17,939 nucleotides of DNA from Xanthobacteraceae bacterium (GTDB lineage Bacteria > Pseudomonadota > Alphaproteobacteria > Rhizobiales > Xanthobacteraceae), in assembly GCA_030037185.1 (NCBI GenBank), contig JASHRR010001388.1, positions 1-17,939 on the forward strand. The letters run 5' to 3'. The number at the start of each line of letters is the position of its first letter. The first letter of the stretch is position 1. The position numbers and the translations under genes were made by a program. This document shows, piece after piece, positions 1-10,556 of the stretch. The notes below the pieces were generated by a model. That model searched no databases, was not told where the DNA came from, and was given only the letters and a program-made list of their open reading frames with translations.

Positions 1-110
1 GACCATGCCTTTGCGGCTTGCATGGCTGCCCTCCCGAAATCGGCAGGCCGCGAAAGCCGGAATTGCGCCGCAATCCGCACGCACCAATCATTCCCCGGCT
101 GGCGATCTGA

Positions 111-2020
<1,910 letters not shown>

Positions 2021-2587
2021 GTGCAATCCTCCGCTTGCCCTCTCGTTGCCGCGTTGATGTCGCCGGCTGTAGCCGCCGCATCGCCCGCGCGCCTCTGACG
2101 CAAAGCGCGTCGGGTGAGCCCAGCGGTCGAAAAAATCGCGCCCGTCCGGCAAAGCCCGGACCGACCATCTGCGCCCGCTTGGTCACGGCCGCCACGGGGA
2201 CGTGCCCCGGCTTACGCAGGTCTCCACAGTCAGGGACGTGCCAACCGCCCGTCGGTAGTTCGAGGATACCAAAGTGTTTTACCATCCGGGCCGCATTAAC
2301 ACCCGTCATGCCAGATGCCGCAACCTTCGCGGGTCCGCTCGCTGGTCTTACGCGGCATTGCGGCTGCGATCATCCCGCAGACGCGGCATGTCTTGGATGT
2401 CCGGGGTCCGGCCTTTGCCTGACCAAGCCTCGCGCATCGTGCCGAGGCGCAGCCGAAAAGGCCGAACTTGACGTGCCGCGAACACCATGAGATCGAGACC
2501 AACGCCGTCGCCGTACCGCCCCGCTTCGTCTTGCTGAACCTGCCAGCTGGCAAAGGCTCAAAAAAGGATTGCTCGCTGTAAGCCCGC
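2021..2587. other. non-coding stretch, no recognisable gene
   Basis: This gap separates the 5' end of the CnbZ-like gene from the 3' end of the SMP-30-type gene. Open frames exist on both strands (for example 2035-2490 plus and 2296-2625 minus). None has a convincing ribosome-binding site, recognisable domain or protein-like composition, and they overlap one another. A small GC hairpin, CGGGG-ACGTG-CCCCG, lies near 2196-2210 with no T-run after it. It may hold the CnbZ-like promoter, but I cannot point to clear boxes. Confidence 0.5.
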
Positions 2588-3598
2588 TTATGCCTTTTTA
2601 ACCGCTGGCACTGGCATGCCGGCAATCCTCAGGTTCACCGACCCGAGGAAATTCCAATTGGTAAAATACAGCGTCTTCCAGTCCGGCCCCCCGAAGGCAA
2701 TGTTTGTGGTCTGCGGCTGACCATGGACGATCCGTCCAAGCTTCCTGCCGCGGGAATCGAGTATCCACAGGCCGCCGGAGCCGCCGCAATACACATTCCC
2801 GGCGCTATCGACCTTCATGCCATCGGGCACCCCGGGCTCGGCGCCGCCAAGCTCTGCGAACACGCGATCTGACTGCCGCGCCAAGGTGCCGTTCGGAGCC
2901 ATGTCGAAGGCGCGGATGTGCCGGCGCCGGCTGTCGTTGATGTAAAGCACACTTTCATCCGGCGAGAACGCCAGGCCGTTCGGGGTGATGAAGTCGTTGA
3001 CAAGGACGGTGATTGTGCCGAGATCGGGCGAGACGCGATAGACGCCCGCATAGGTCAGGTCGGTCTGGTCGGGAACGGCGTTGCCTGTGTTCGGATCAGA
3101 AAAGTAGATCGCGCCATCGGACTTCACGACCACGTCGTTGGGACGATTGAGGCGTCGCCCCTGGAAGCTCGACGCGATCACGGTGATGGTGCCGTCGTGC
3201 TCTTCTCGGATCACCCGGCGGCCGGCGCCCTCGCAGGCAACCAAGCGGCCCTGGATGTCCCGCGTCAACCCATTGGCGCCGTTGGTCGGCTTCTTGAATT
3301 CCACCGTGCCTTGGCCCGGCGTGTATTTCATGCGGCGGTTGCCATTGATGTCGCTGAACAGGAGATAGCCGCCTTCCTTCCACCACAGTGGTCCCTCGGC
3401 CGGCCCGTTGTCGCCTCCAACGCCATCAGCAAGCTGATTGATCGGCTCGGCGCTGCCGACGATGTTGTCGAGTTCCGGCGCGAGCTGCTCGATCCGTTTC
3501 GTGCCTTCGGCGAGGGCGAGGCCATAAGATCCGGTGGCGAAAGCGGCGCCTGCCGTTGCTGCTGCCAGCATGTGCCGGCGCGTGAGGTGAATAGCCAT
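2588..3598 (-). CDS. SMP-30/gluconolactonase/LRE family protein, Tat-exported
   Basis: This is a 336-residue six-bladed beta-propeller protein of the SMP-30/gluconolactonase family, whose members hydrolyse sugar lactones or related esters using one divalent metal. The N-terminus has a twin-arginine signal (TRRHMLAA, then an alanine-rich hydrophobic stretch to about residue 30), so it should be exported folded to the periplasm. Candidate metal ligands match the family: Glu68 (AEGPLWW), Asn154 (RPNDVV), Asn207 (TPNGLAF) and Asp259 (VPDGMKV). An ATG at 3604 abuts the GGGAGG ribosome-binding site with no spacing, whereas the ATG at 3598 has a 6-base spacer and is preferred. It stands alone with no sugar-uptake neighbour. 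The substrate is unknown. Confidence 0.9.
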   Translation of the reverse strand: MAIHLTRRHMLAAATAGAAFATGSYGLALAEGTKRIEQLAPELDNIVGSAEPINQLADGVGGDNGPAEGPLWWKEGGYLLFSDINGNRRMKYTPGQGTVEFKKPTNGANGLTRDIQGRLVACEGAGRRVIREEHDGTITVIASSFQGRRLNRPNDVVVKSDGAIYFSDPNTGNAVPDQTDLTYAGVYRVSPDLGTITVLVNDFITPNGLAFSPDESVLYINDSRRRHIRAFDMAPNGTLARQSDRVFAELGGAEPGVPDGMKVDSAGNVYCGGSGGLWILDSRGRKLGRIVHGQPQTTNIAFGGPDWKTLYFTNWNFLGSVNLRIAGMPVPAVKKA

Positions 3599-4017
3599 GA
3601 TCATCCTCCCAATCTTGCGACCGTTGTCATTATAGCCCCCGGCGCGGAGCTGTCAGCAGCGCGTCGCGCGGCTGCCGTGCGCCATTGCAGGCTGAGAGCG
3701 GGTGCGCGGGAGCACGCGAGGGGCCAGCGGCACGCTGCCGCCTCCAGGTAACGCGATCGCCACCCCGCCGCCACTGACGGACCACATGTGCCACATCCCC
3801 AGCCCGCCCCAACCGCATTGATCGTCGTGCTGCCGACGGTTCGGAACCACGGATTGAACGGCCCTATCGGGCTTGCTAGGCTGCGCGCGACCGCTCGCCG
3901 CGATGCGGACCGATGAGCGCGGGTGGGAGGCCACCGAGGATGTTGTCGGCAAGCCAAGAGAACGCAGCTCGCCAGCTTACTTAGCTATCGTCAAATCCGG
4001 GAAGGGCTTTCAGTCAA
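3599..4017. other. intergenic region between divergent SMP-30-type and GH144-type genes
   Basis: This gap of about 420 bases lies between two divergently transcribed genes and should contain both promoters. The left part is GC-rich like the flanking chromosome, and the last 60 bases before 4018 become AT-richer. Short minus-strand open frames occur (3601-3957, 3630-3818, 3653-3952), but they overlap, are rich in Arg and Ala, and match nothing I recognise. A GGGAAGGG ribosome-binding site for the downstream gene is visible near 4000-4007. Confidence 0.5.
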
Positions 4018-5502
4018 ATGAAAAGATTGCTAATGATTTCCCTCTTTGTCGCTGCCCCATATCTCTGGTCATCTGTATTTACCGTCGATGCACCGGGCTC
4101 TCTCACCCAATCCGCCCCCGATGAATACAATGTCGGTCCTGGCAACTCGATCAAACCAGTCGGAATTATCAGCAATCTTTCCGATGAGGAATTGCTGGAG
4201 ACGATCCAGCGCCAGACATTCAGGTATTTTTGGCATTACGCACATCCCAACAGTGGCATGGCGAGAGAAAGAAGCAATACGGTCAAAGCAGATTTTTATC
4301 TGGATTATATCAATGAGGCGAATGATGAACCAAATCTGAGCAAAGGAACGTTTGGTCCCGAGGCATGTGCGGTCGGCGGTACCGGATTCGGGATACTGGC
4401 TACCATTGTGGCGGTGGAAAGAAATTGGGTCAGTCGCGACGCGGCCTTGGATCGTCTGATGCAGATCGTCGACTTCTTGGCAAAAGCCGACTCCTATCAT
4501 GGAATTTACCCTCATTTTATCAACGGCGATACGGGAAAGCCCATTGCATTCGATAGGCTGGACGATGGCGCTGACATCGTGGAAACCTCCTACTTGATGA
4601 TGGGGCTCCTGTCGGCACGGGCCTATTTCACTGGAAATAGTGCAAAGGAAAGGTATTTGGTGAAGCGGATCAATGAGATGTGGAGCGCTGCCAACTGGAG
4701 TTGGCATGTAAACAATGATAATAGGCTTTTGTGGCATTGGAGCCCGCGCAATGGTTTTGACAGGAACTTTCCGGTGAAAGGCTGGAATGAAGCATTGATT
4801 ACTTACATCATGGCGGCTTCCTCGAGCCGACATCCGATTTCCAGAGAGGTTTACGAGAAGACGTGGGTTGGTACTCGCAACTGGCGAAATGGTAAATCAT
4901 ATTATGGATATAAGCTGCCGCTTGGAAACTCGAATGGTGGGGGTCCATTGTTTTTCTCACAATATACTTTCATGGGCGTCGACCCCAACAACCTTACTGA
5001 TGATCATGGCATCGATTATGCCGAGCAAACCAGGAACCACACCCTCATTAATCGCGCCTACAGTATTGATAATCCAAAAAACTACAAGGGCTATGGGGAG
5101 AAGGCGTGGGGGCTAACGGCCGGGGATAGCGTAAAAGGGTATGTCGCACACTCACCGGAGGACGACCGCGGAGTGATACAACCAACTGCCGCGTTGTCGT
5201 CGATGCCGTACACGCCTTCGTTTTCGATACAGACTCTGCGCTATTTCTACGAGGAAAAGGGTGATAAACTTTGGACCAATTACGGTTTTGTGGACGGCTT
5301 CAGCGAAAATTTCAACTGGTATGCGAGGTCGCATCTGGCCATTGACCAGGGTCCGATCATTGTCATGATCGAAAACTACCGGTCGGGGCTACTGTGGAAG
5401 CTATTCATGAACATTCCAGAGATTCAGTTCGGAATGAAACGGCTCGGCTTTGACTCGCCGTATTTCACGCAGATGCTGGGGATTCGGATGCTCGAAAAAT
5501 AA
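4018..5502 (+). CDS. secreted glucoamylase-like/GH144-type glycoside hydrolase (PF10091)
   Basis: This 494-residue protein has a Sec-type signal peptide (MKRLLMISLFVAAPYLW, cleavage probably near residue 25), so it acts in the periplasm or outside. From about residue 55 it matches the glycoamylase/GH144 alpha-toroid family: QRQTFRYFWHYAHPNSGMA at 65-82, GGTGFGI near 121, then FFSQYTFMG, DGFSENFNWYA and the C-terminal DQGPIIVMIENYRSG. Characterised GH144 enzymes are endo-beta-1,2-glucanases, and related domains occur in cyclic beta-1,2-glucan synthases, so periplasmic glucan breakdown is a reasonable but unproven role. Composition is clearly AT-richer than its neighbours (28 G/C of 60 at 4681-4740, against 41 of 60 at 841-900), suggesting horizontal acquisition. 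ATG 4018 follows GGGAAGGG. Confidence 0.92.
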   Translation: MKRLLMISLFVAAPYLWSSVFTVDAPGSLTQSAPDEYNVGPGNSIKPVGIISNLSDEELLETIQRQTFRYFWHYAHPNSGMARERSNTVKADFYLDYINEANDEPNLSKGTFGPEACAVGGTGFGILATIVAVERNWVSRDAALDRLMQIVDFLAKADSYHGIYPHFINGDTGKPIAFDRLDDGADIVETSYLMMGLLSARAYFTGNSAKERYLVKRINEMWSAANWSWHVNNDNRLLWHWSPRNGFDRNFPVKGWNEALITYIMAASSSRHPISREVYEKTWVGTRNWRNGKSYYGYKLPLGNSNGGGPLFFSQYTFMGVDPNNLTDDHGIDYAEQTRNHTLINRAYSIDNPKNYKGYGEKAWGLTAGDSVKGYVAHSPEDDRGVIQPTAALSSMPYTPSFSIQTLRYFYEEKGDKLWTNYGFVDGFSENFNWYARSHLAIDQGPIIVMIENYRSGLLWKLFMNIPEIQFGMKRLGFDSPYFTQMLGIRMLEK

Positions 5503-5534
5503 CCCCAAGCCGAAACCGGGATTGCGGGGTCTTT
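5502..5534 (+). terminator. possible weak hairpin terminator after the GH144-type gene
   Basis: Starting on the last base of the stop codon, ACCCC (5502-5506) can pair with GGGGT (5526-5530), followed by CTTTG. The T-run on this strand is short and the loop long. On the opposite strand the same hairpin is followed by TATTTTT, so it may also act in the minus direction. This is a structural reading only. Confidence 0.3.
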
Positions 5535-5645
5535 GATCGGGACGGCACGAGAAGACAGCGCGGGTGGGCCACATGCCCCTGAAGGGTGACCACGTTGACT
5601 GAGCGCCGATGACAGGGGGCTTTCGCCTTCAGAAGCCAGCTGCCG

Positions 5646-5969
5646 ATGCACGCGAGATTTCGATTCGGAGCCTCCGACGGCCATCACCATGCCGGTAGCT
5701 CCCCAGATACCTTCTTTTTCAGAACGCCCCGCGCTTCAAGGGAGCTCGCCGGTTTGATGGAGGAAATGGGTGGATGGCCATCTCCTGACACAGCCGAGTT
5801 CGTGGTGCGCATGTTCCACCTAAGCGCAACCACTATCACCACCACTGGTTACGGAGATATCGTGCCTCTGACGTCTGCGGCTCGCATATTGACGGGATCG
5901 GAAGCCTTGGTCGGACCAGTGCTGCTGGGGCTTTTTATCTATTCGCTGCCAATCAATCGCCGAAGATAG
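5646..5969 (+). pseudogene. truncated potassium-channel pore fragment (Ion_trans_2 type)
   Basis: The 107-residue frame contains an intact K+ channel pore helix and selectivity filter, ATTITTTGYGDIVPLT at about residues 60-75. A hydrophobic second helix follows (ILTGSEALVGPVLLGLFIY). The pre-pore segment RELAGLMEEMGGWPSPDTAEFVVRMFHLS also looks like this family. A functional subunit needs a first membrane helix before the pore. The N-terminal 28 residues (MHARFRFGASDGHHH...) are hydrophilic, an in-frame stop sits at 5610-5612, and the frames I read upstream show no hydrophobic helix. I read it as a 5'-truncated remnant, with a junction around 5646-5700. No good ribosome-binding site is visible. 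A very short expressed pore protein is possible but less likely. Confidence 0.6.
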
Positions 5970-6572
5970 TACCGGGGTCACGGAAAAAACGCTCGGCCGA
6001 GTACATTGGTGGTTCGCCAGCATGAGGGAAAGACCGAAGTTCTCGTTATCGACGACGTTGACGATAGGGTTCCGATGGCGCATGGCGGCGAAGCGAAGAG
6101 TACCCGGGTTATGAGCGCGAGTAAACTACCGTTGTCCCAAGCGTGGTCTTTTGAACAACAAGTTATTCAAATCACCGCCAGGCTTCACTCAAAAAACGTG
6201 GCTTCGTCACAAAGTATTGTCGGCACCTGAGCCTGATCTGGAACTTCGAAGATATTGATGCGGCCGCCGGGAGCATATATTAATCACAACAATACGGCAG
6301 CCTGGTCGACGAATTTTTGGATCGGGGCCACCGATGATTGGCGACAGAGTTTCCAGACAACAAAGCCGCGCCGGATAGCGGCCAATGCGGCTAGTCAGTC
6401 CCCGTTGCTCGCCATAGCGAAGCCCTTTGCAAAGCCTCGCTTTAGCTCGGCACGCTCAATGAAAGGTTGGGCTCACCACTATTGGACGGCCTGCGGACGG
6501 CGTGAGAGGTACTGAGACCTCGTGCACATAAACATCGCTTCTAACGTCGTTACCCCCTACAAGTTGGGCGCC
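5970..6572. other. gene-poor stretch downstream of the channel remnant
   Basis: About 600 bases without a supportable gene. Short plus-strand frames at 6006-6230 and 6255-6515 lack ribosome-binding sites and recognisable domains. Composition is patchy and partly AT-rich (for example around 6155-6300), matching the accessory character of the preceding GH144-type gene and channel fragment. No transposase, terminal inverted repeat or integrase remnant was recognised. The minus-strand MFS gene ends at its right edge. Confidence 0.45.
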
Positions 6573-7871
6573 TCATTTATGACTCAGATCGGCTATGCGC
6601 GAAGTTCCTTCGAAGTGACGCCGCCGCATTTCCTTGAGCAAGGTGATAGCCGCCAGCGCGGTCAGTGCGTCGAGGCAAGCGACGACAACGAACACTGTGG
6701 TCCAACTCCCCGTCTGCTCCTTTAGAAAGGCTGCCGCCGGGCCGCCGAAGATCGAGCCGACACCTTGGGCGATATACAGAAAACCATAATTGGTGGCGGC
6801 GAATTTCGGCCCGAAGGTGTCAGTGAGCGTTGACGGGAAGAGCGAGAAGATCTCGCCCCAACCGAAAAACACCAGTCCGGTCAGCACGACAAACATCGCC
6901 GGATTGTCGATGAACGCAAACAGCACCACAATCGCCACAGCCTCAAGAGAGAAAGCTAGTGCCATGGTCGATTCGCGGCCGATGCGGTCCGATACCCAAC
7001 CAAAGAACGGCCGCGTTAGTCCGTTGGTGACGCGCGACAGCGTCAGTGACAGCGGCAGCGCCCCCACGCCGAACACCAAGACCTGCGCGACCTTGTACTC
7101 GGTGGCGAAGGGGCCGACGTTTGAGACGACCATGAGTCCGCTCGTAGACATCATGGCCATCATGACAAACAGCACGTAGAAGATCGGACTTTGCAGCATT
7201 TCCTTGGGCGAGTAGCTGCGCCGGGACTGCATTTCGAGTTGCACGGTCTCCGGATCGAAGCCCGCCGGCCGGTAACCCTCGGGGGGGACGCGCAAGCCCA
7301 GGGCTGCAACAACGCCAATCGCGGCCTGAATGATCCCCCAGACCAGCAACGTGCGTTGGTAGCCAGAACTTTTGATCATGTCGTCGATCGGGAAACTGGT
7401 GAAGAACGCCCCGAAGCCGTACCCAGCTGCCGCCAGACCGGTCGCCAGACCGCGCCGGTCAGGAAACCAGCGCACCACCAGGCCAATGATGCCAACATAG
7501 ATGATGCCGGTCCCAAAGCCGCCGATGACGCCATAGGAAATATAGAGTGCCGTCAAACTGTCGGCATAAGAGGACAGCATCCAGCTTCCGCCCGACATGA
7601 TCGCGCCGACCGAGATCAGCAGCCTGGGTCCGAAACGATCGACAAGGTAGGCTTGAAATGGGGACAAGAAGGTCTGCAGTACGATCAGCAGCGAGAACGT
7701 CACCTGAATTTCAGCTAGCGTCGTCCCGAGTTTCTGGTTTAGGGGACCAGTGAACAGCGTCCACACATACTGAGGGCTCGAGATCGCCATCATGGCGATG
7801 ACGCCAAGAACGAGTTGCGTCCATCGATTGGTTTGTGATTTCGAGTGTTCAGTCGCGACAACAGCGGTCAT
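6573..7871 (-). CDS. MFS transporter, oxalate/formate antiporter (OFA) family
   Basis: This 432-residue inner-membrane protein has about 12 predicted hydrophobic helices in two halves, split by a polar loop around residues 205-235. The major-facilitator loop motif appears as DRFGPR after helix 2, and again as WVSDRIGRES in the second half. The sequence FSLFPSTLTDTFGPKFAATNYGFLYIAQGVGS is characteristic of OxlT-like proteins, which exchange dicarboxylates and monocarboxylates such as oxalate and formate. ATG 7871 is preceded by a GGGGGGA ribosome-binding site with short spacing. No formyl-CoA transferase or oxalyl-CoA decarboxylase gene is nearby, so the true substrate is open. It is divergent from the enoyl-CoA hydratase gene. 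Confidence 0.9.
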   Translation of the reverse strand: MTAVVATEHSKSQTNRWTQLVLGVIAMMAISSPQYVWTLFTGPLNQKLGTTLAEIQVTFSLLIVLQTFLSPFQAYLVDRFGPRLLISVGAIMSGGSWMLSSYADSLTALYISYGVIGGFGTGIIYVGIIGLVVRWFPDRRGLATGLAAAGYGFGAFFTSFPIDDMIKSSGYQRTLLVWGIIQAAIGVVAALGLRVPPEGYRPAGFDPETVQLEMQSRRSYSPKEMLQSPIFYVLFVMMAMMSTSGLMVVSNVGPFATEYKVAQVLVFGVGALPLSLTLSRVTNGLTRPFFGWVSDRIGRESTMALAFSLEAVAIVVLFAFIDNPAMFVVLTGLVFFGWGEIFSLFPSTLTDTFGPKFAATNYGFLYIAQGVGSIFGGPAAAFLKEQTGSWTTVFVVVACLDALTALAAITLLKEMRRRHFEGTSRIADLSHK

Positions 7872-8368
7872 CGATCCCCCCTGAGGGCATCCTTAGGTGG
7901 CCTCGATCAGCCTAGTCCTCCTGCGCCGCTGCTGGCAACAGGCGAAGCGGAACAAGCTTGGCGATCCGTCCACTCGCGCAGGTCAATGCGGGGACGAGGC
8001 GGCCAACGATGCGGCCAAAATCCCTGTCCTTGCTGCCGAGAGCCGATCAGGCATTGCATGGGAAAAAGGCAACCGGCAATGTTTCCTCCCGTTTGGTCCC
8101 AAGGATTGGGGCTGCGCGCGACGCGGTCTTTGACGAAGAAGAGTGAGCAGCAAACGCGAGGTGAGGAGCGAGTGGGCGATCTAGGACCTTGTTCCTCGCG
8201 ACGTAACGTTGCAACGAGGCGTTTAGGTCAGTTGCGAAAAAGATCAATCGCGCAAATGGGTGAAGCCTGCCCACAGGTTGAAATGCGGGCGGCAACAAAG
8301 TTGCGTCAAGTTTGCAGGCGAAGCGTTGGTGTCGAGATTCCCAGTCGGTCGAGCCTCAAGAGCCTCCC
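7872..8368. other. divergent intergenic region between the MFS transporter and enoyl-CoA hydratase genes
   Basis: About 500 bases that must hold both upstream promoters. Long plus-strand frames cross it (7845-8372, 7897-8133, 7958-8146), but they overlap one another and look like translated GC-rich non-coding DNA. They have no domain, signal peptide or ribosome-binding site that I can support. I found no clear -10/-35 pair or operator here. Confidence 0.45.
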
Positions 8369-9142
8369 ATGACCCATCAGCACCTGATCGTCGAAACCAA
8401 GGGCCGGGTCGGCGTCATCCGCCTGAACCGCCCGCAGGCGCTTAACGCCCTCAATACGGCGTTGATGTCGGAATTAGCCGGCACCGTCGATGCGTTCGAG
8501 GCCGACGCCGGGATTGGCTGCATGGTCATCACCGGCTCCGACAAGGCGTTTGCGGCCGGAGCGGATATCAAGGAAATGGCAGCGAAAACCTACATGGACG
8601 CCTTCATGGGAAATTTCGCCGCGTCGTGGGATCGCCTCGCCCATGCGCGCAAGCCGGCGATCGCGGCAGTGGCAGGTTTTGCGCTTGGCGGCGGCTGCGA
8701 GCTTGCGATGCAGTGCGACCTCATCATCGCGGCCGACAATGCACGGTTCGGTCAGCCGGAGATCAAGCTCGGCGTCATTCCGGGGATCGGCGGCACCCAG
8801 CGGCTGACGCGGGCGGTCGGCAAGGCCAAGGCCATGGACCTGATCCTCACCGGCCGCATGATGGACGCGGCCGAGGCGGAACGCTGCGGCCTGGTGGCAC
8901 GGGTGGTGCCGCTCGCCGAACTGATGAACGAGGCCATGAAGGCCGCCGATACCGTCGCGTCGATGTCGCTGCCGTCCGTCATGATGGCCAAGGAGGCGGT
9001 GAACCGGGCGTTCGAGGTCTCGCTCGCCGAAGGCGTGGGGTTCGAACGGCGGGTGTTCCACGCGCTGTTTGCGACCGAGGACCAGAAGGAGGGGATGGCC
9101 GCCTTTGTGGAGAAGCGGCCGGCGCAGTTCAACAACAAGTAG
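8369..9142 (+). CDS. enoyl-CoA hydratase (crotonase family)
   Basis: This 257-residue cytosolic protein has the usual length for a short-chain enoyl-CoA hydratase, which adds water to trans-2-enoyl-CoA in beta-oxidation or amino-acid and aromatic-acid breakdown. The oxyanion-hole segments [12 protein letters not shown] (59-70) and [10 protein letters not shown] (105-114) are intact. Both catalytic glutamates are present: Glu111 in GGGCELAM and Glu131 in [20 protein letters not shown]. The frame is open upstream to 8312, but homology begins at [20 protein letters not shown], so ATG 8369 was chosen despite a weak ribosome-binding site (AAGAG). It stands alone with no thiolase or acyl-CoA dehydrogenase next to it, so the pathway cannot be named. 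Confidence 0.95.
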   Translation: MTHQHLIVETKGRVGVIRLNRPQALNALNTALMSELAGTVDAFEADAGIGCMVITGSDKAFAAGADIKEMAAKTYMDAFMGNFAASWDRLAHARKPAIAAVAGFALGGGCELAMQCDLIIAADNARFGQPEIKLGVIPGIGGTQRLTRAVGKAKAMDLILTGRMMDAAEAERCGLVARVVPLAELMNEAMKAADTVASMSLPSVMMAKEAVNRAFEVSLAEGVGFERRVFHALFATEDQKEGMAAFVEKRPAQFNNK

Positions 9143-9270
9143 GATCGGCAAATCTGAGCTGCCAGCGGCTTTCTCAAAATGCCCTGAGATCAGGAAATAG
9201 CTTGCTCAAATCTATGGCAAGCCATCGCCGTCAAGCTCCTGCCCCGCGCAGTTGGTAGCGAGAAAAGTGC

Positions 9271-10266
9271 TCACTCCACTTGCTGCATTTTCGAATCACG
9301 AATGACCTTGGTCCACTGGGCGATCTCGGCCTTTATCAGAGTGGCGAACTCGTCGGGAGTGTCGGTCTCGGCGGTGTAGCCAATGACGGTCAGCCGCTCC
9401 CTCACGTCCGGCAAGGCGATAATCCGCACCAGCTCCCGGTTGAGCCGGTCAATGATGTCGCGGGGCGTTGCGGCCGGTGCAACGATGCCAACGAAGAAGG
9501 CGCTCTGCTGGCCGGGCACGCCCTGTTCCGCGAAGGTCGGCACGTCCGGAAATGCCGCATCTCGCGCGGCGCCGCTCATACCGAGTGGGCGCACTTTGCC
9601 GTCTTTGATGAAACTCGCGGCCGACGGCAGCGCGTTGAAGGCGATCTGGGTGTGTCCCGCAATGGTCGCCGTCATGGCAGGAACGCCGCCGTTGAACGGC
9701 ACGTGAACGATGTCGAGCCCATAGGCAAGCTTGAAAAGTTCCGCCGCGAGCTGTGCCGACTGCCCGGTTCCGGCCGACGCATAGCTATATTTGCCGGGAT
9801 TTTCCTTCACCAGCGTGATCAGCTGCTTTACGGTGGTAACCGGCATCGACGGGTTGACGCTCAATACGTGAGGCGAAACCGCTGCCAAGGCGATCGGAGC
9901 GAAATCCCTGATCGCGTCGTAGCCGACTTTGCGATAGTAGCTCGGATTGATCACGAAGCTCGAGGTTACGAACAGCAGCGTATGGCCGTCCGGCTGCGAT
10001 TTCGCCGTCACGACATTAGCCACGTTGCTGGCGCCAGTCGGAATGTTTTCCACATAGAACTGCGCACCGAGGCTGTCTGAGAGTTTTTGGGCGATGATGC
10101 GCCCGATGATGTCGACCGCGCCGCCCGGCGTGAACGGAACGATGATCCGTACCGGACGCGACGGATAAGCCTGCGAGCAGGCAGCGCCCGCACCCGCCGC
10201 AAAGGCCGCAGCCAAACTGGCAACCCAAAGGAACCGGCGCCAAATAAGTCGATCGCTGAGTGCCAT
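9271..10266 (-). CDS. tripartite tricarboxylate transporter (TTT/Bug family) substrate-binding protein
   Basis: This 331-residue periplasmic binding protein carries an N-terminal signal peptide (MALSDRLIWRRFLWVASLAA, Ala-rich to about residue 33). Bug-family landmarks are present: YPSRPVRIIVPFTPGGAVDIIGR, then KSQPDGHTLLF, SYASAGTGQSAQLAAELFK, VPFNGGVPAMTATIAG and the C-terminal GYTAETDTPDEFATLI. Such proteins bind small carboxylates and deliver them to TctA/TctB membrane partners. No tctA or tctB is present here, so it is an orphan, as is common for this family in Burkholderiales and Rhizobiales. ATG 10266 has GGGAGGA 8 bases upstream, better supported than the in-frame ATG at 10296. The ligand is unknown. 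Confidence 0.93.
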   Translation of the reverse strand: MALSDRLIWRRFLWVASLAAAFAAGAGAACSQAYPSRPVRIIVPFTPGGAVDIIGRIIAQKLSDSLGAQFYVENIPTGASNVANVVTAKSQPDGHTLLFVTSSFVINPSYYRKVGYDAIRDFAPIALAAVSPHVLSVNPSMPVTTVKQLITLVKENPGKYSYASAGTGQSAQLAAELFKLAYGLDIVHVPFNGGVPAMTATIAGHTQIAFNALPSAASFIKDGKVRPLGMSGAARDAAFPDVPTFAEQGVPGQQSAFFVGIVAPAATPRDIIDRLNRELVRIIALPDVRERLTVIGYTAETDTPDEFATLIKAEIAQWTKVIRDSKMQQVE

Positions 10267-10556
10267 GGGGAAGTCCTCCCGCACGGCAAGATACATGATG
10301 GCATTGCCGGCATGAATGCCAAGTTTTGCACAAACCTGCCCAAAGCCTGCAATCTGGCACTCGACTTAAGGCCGGCCGTCGCAACGACACATTCTGCCTT
10401 GACCTGCGCCTGTCATTTGGCGCCTGATCAATTGCGAAACGCGTGCCGAGCACCGCCGTTTCCTTCGCCCCCTGGGAGCGAGGCATCCGGCGGCTGTGTG
10501 CCGCCAAAGAAACGGGCGCGCCCGCTCCCTGCAAGAGCAAGGGAAAGTTTGTGAAA

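Noticed and set aside
9280..10080. 266-residue plus-strand frame opposite the Bug-type binding protein
   Set aside because: It is a shadow of a confident gene with a signal peptide and family motifs on the minus strand.
10399..10423. TTGACC with a nearby hairpin GCGCC-N8-GGCGC upstream of the MoeB-like gene
   Set aside because: No -10 box lies at 16-18 bases, and the hairpin is short and unsupported; it was not strong enough to list as a promoter.
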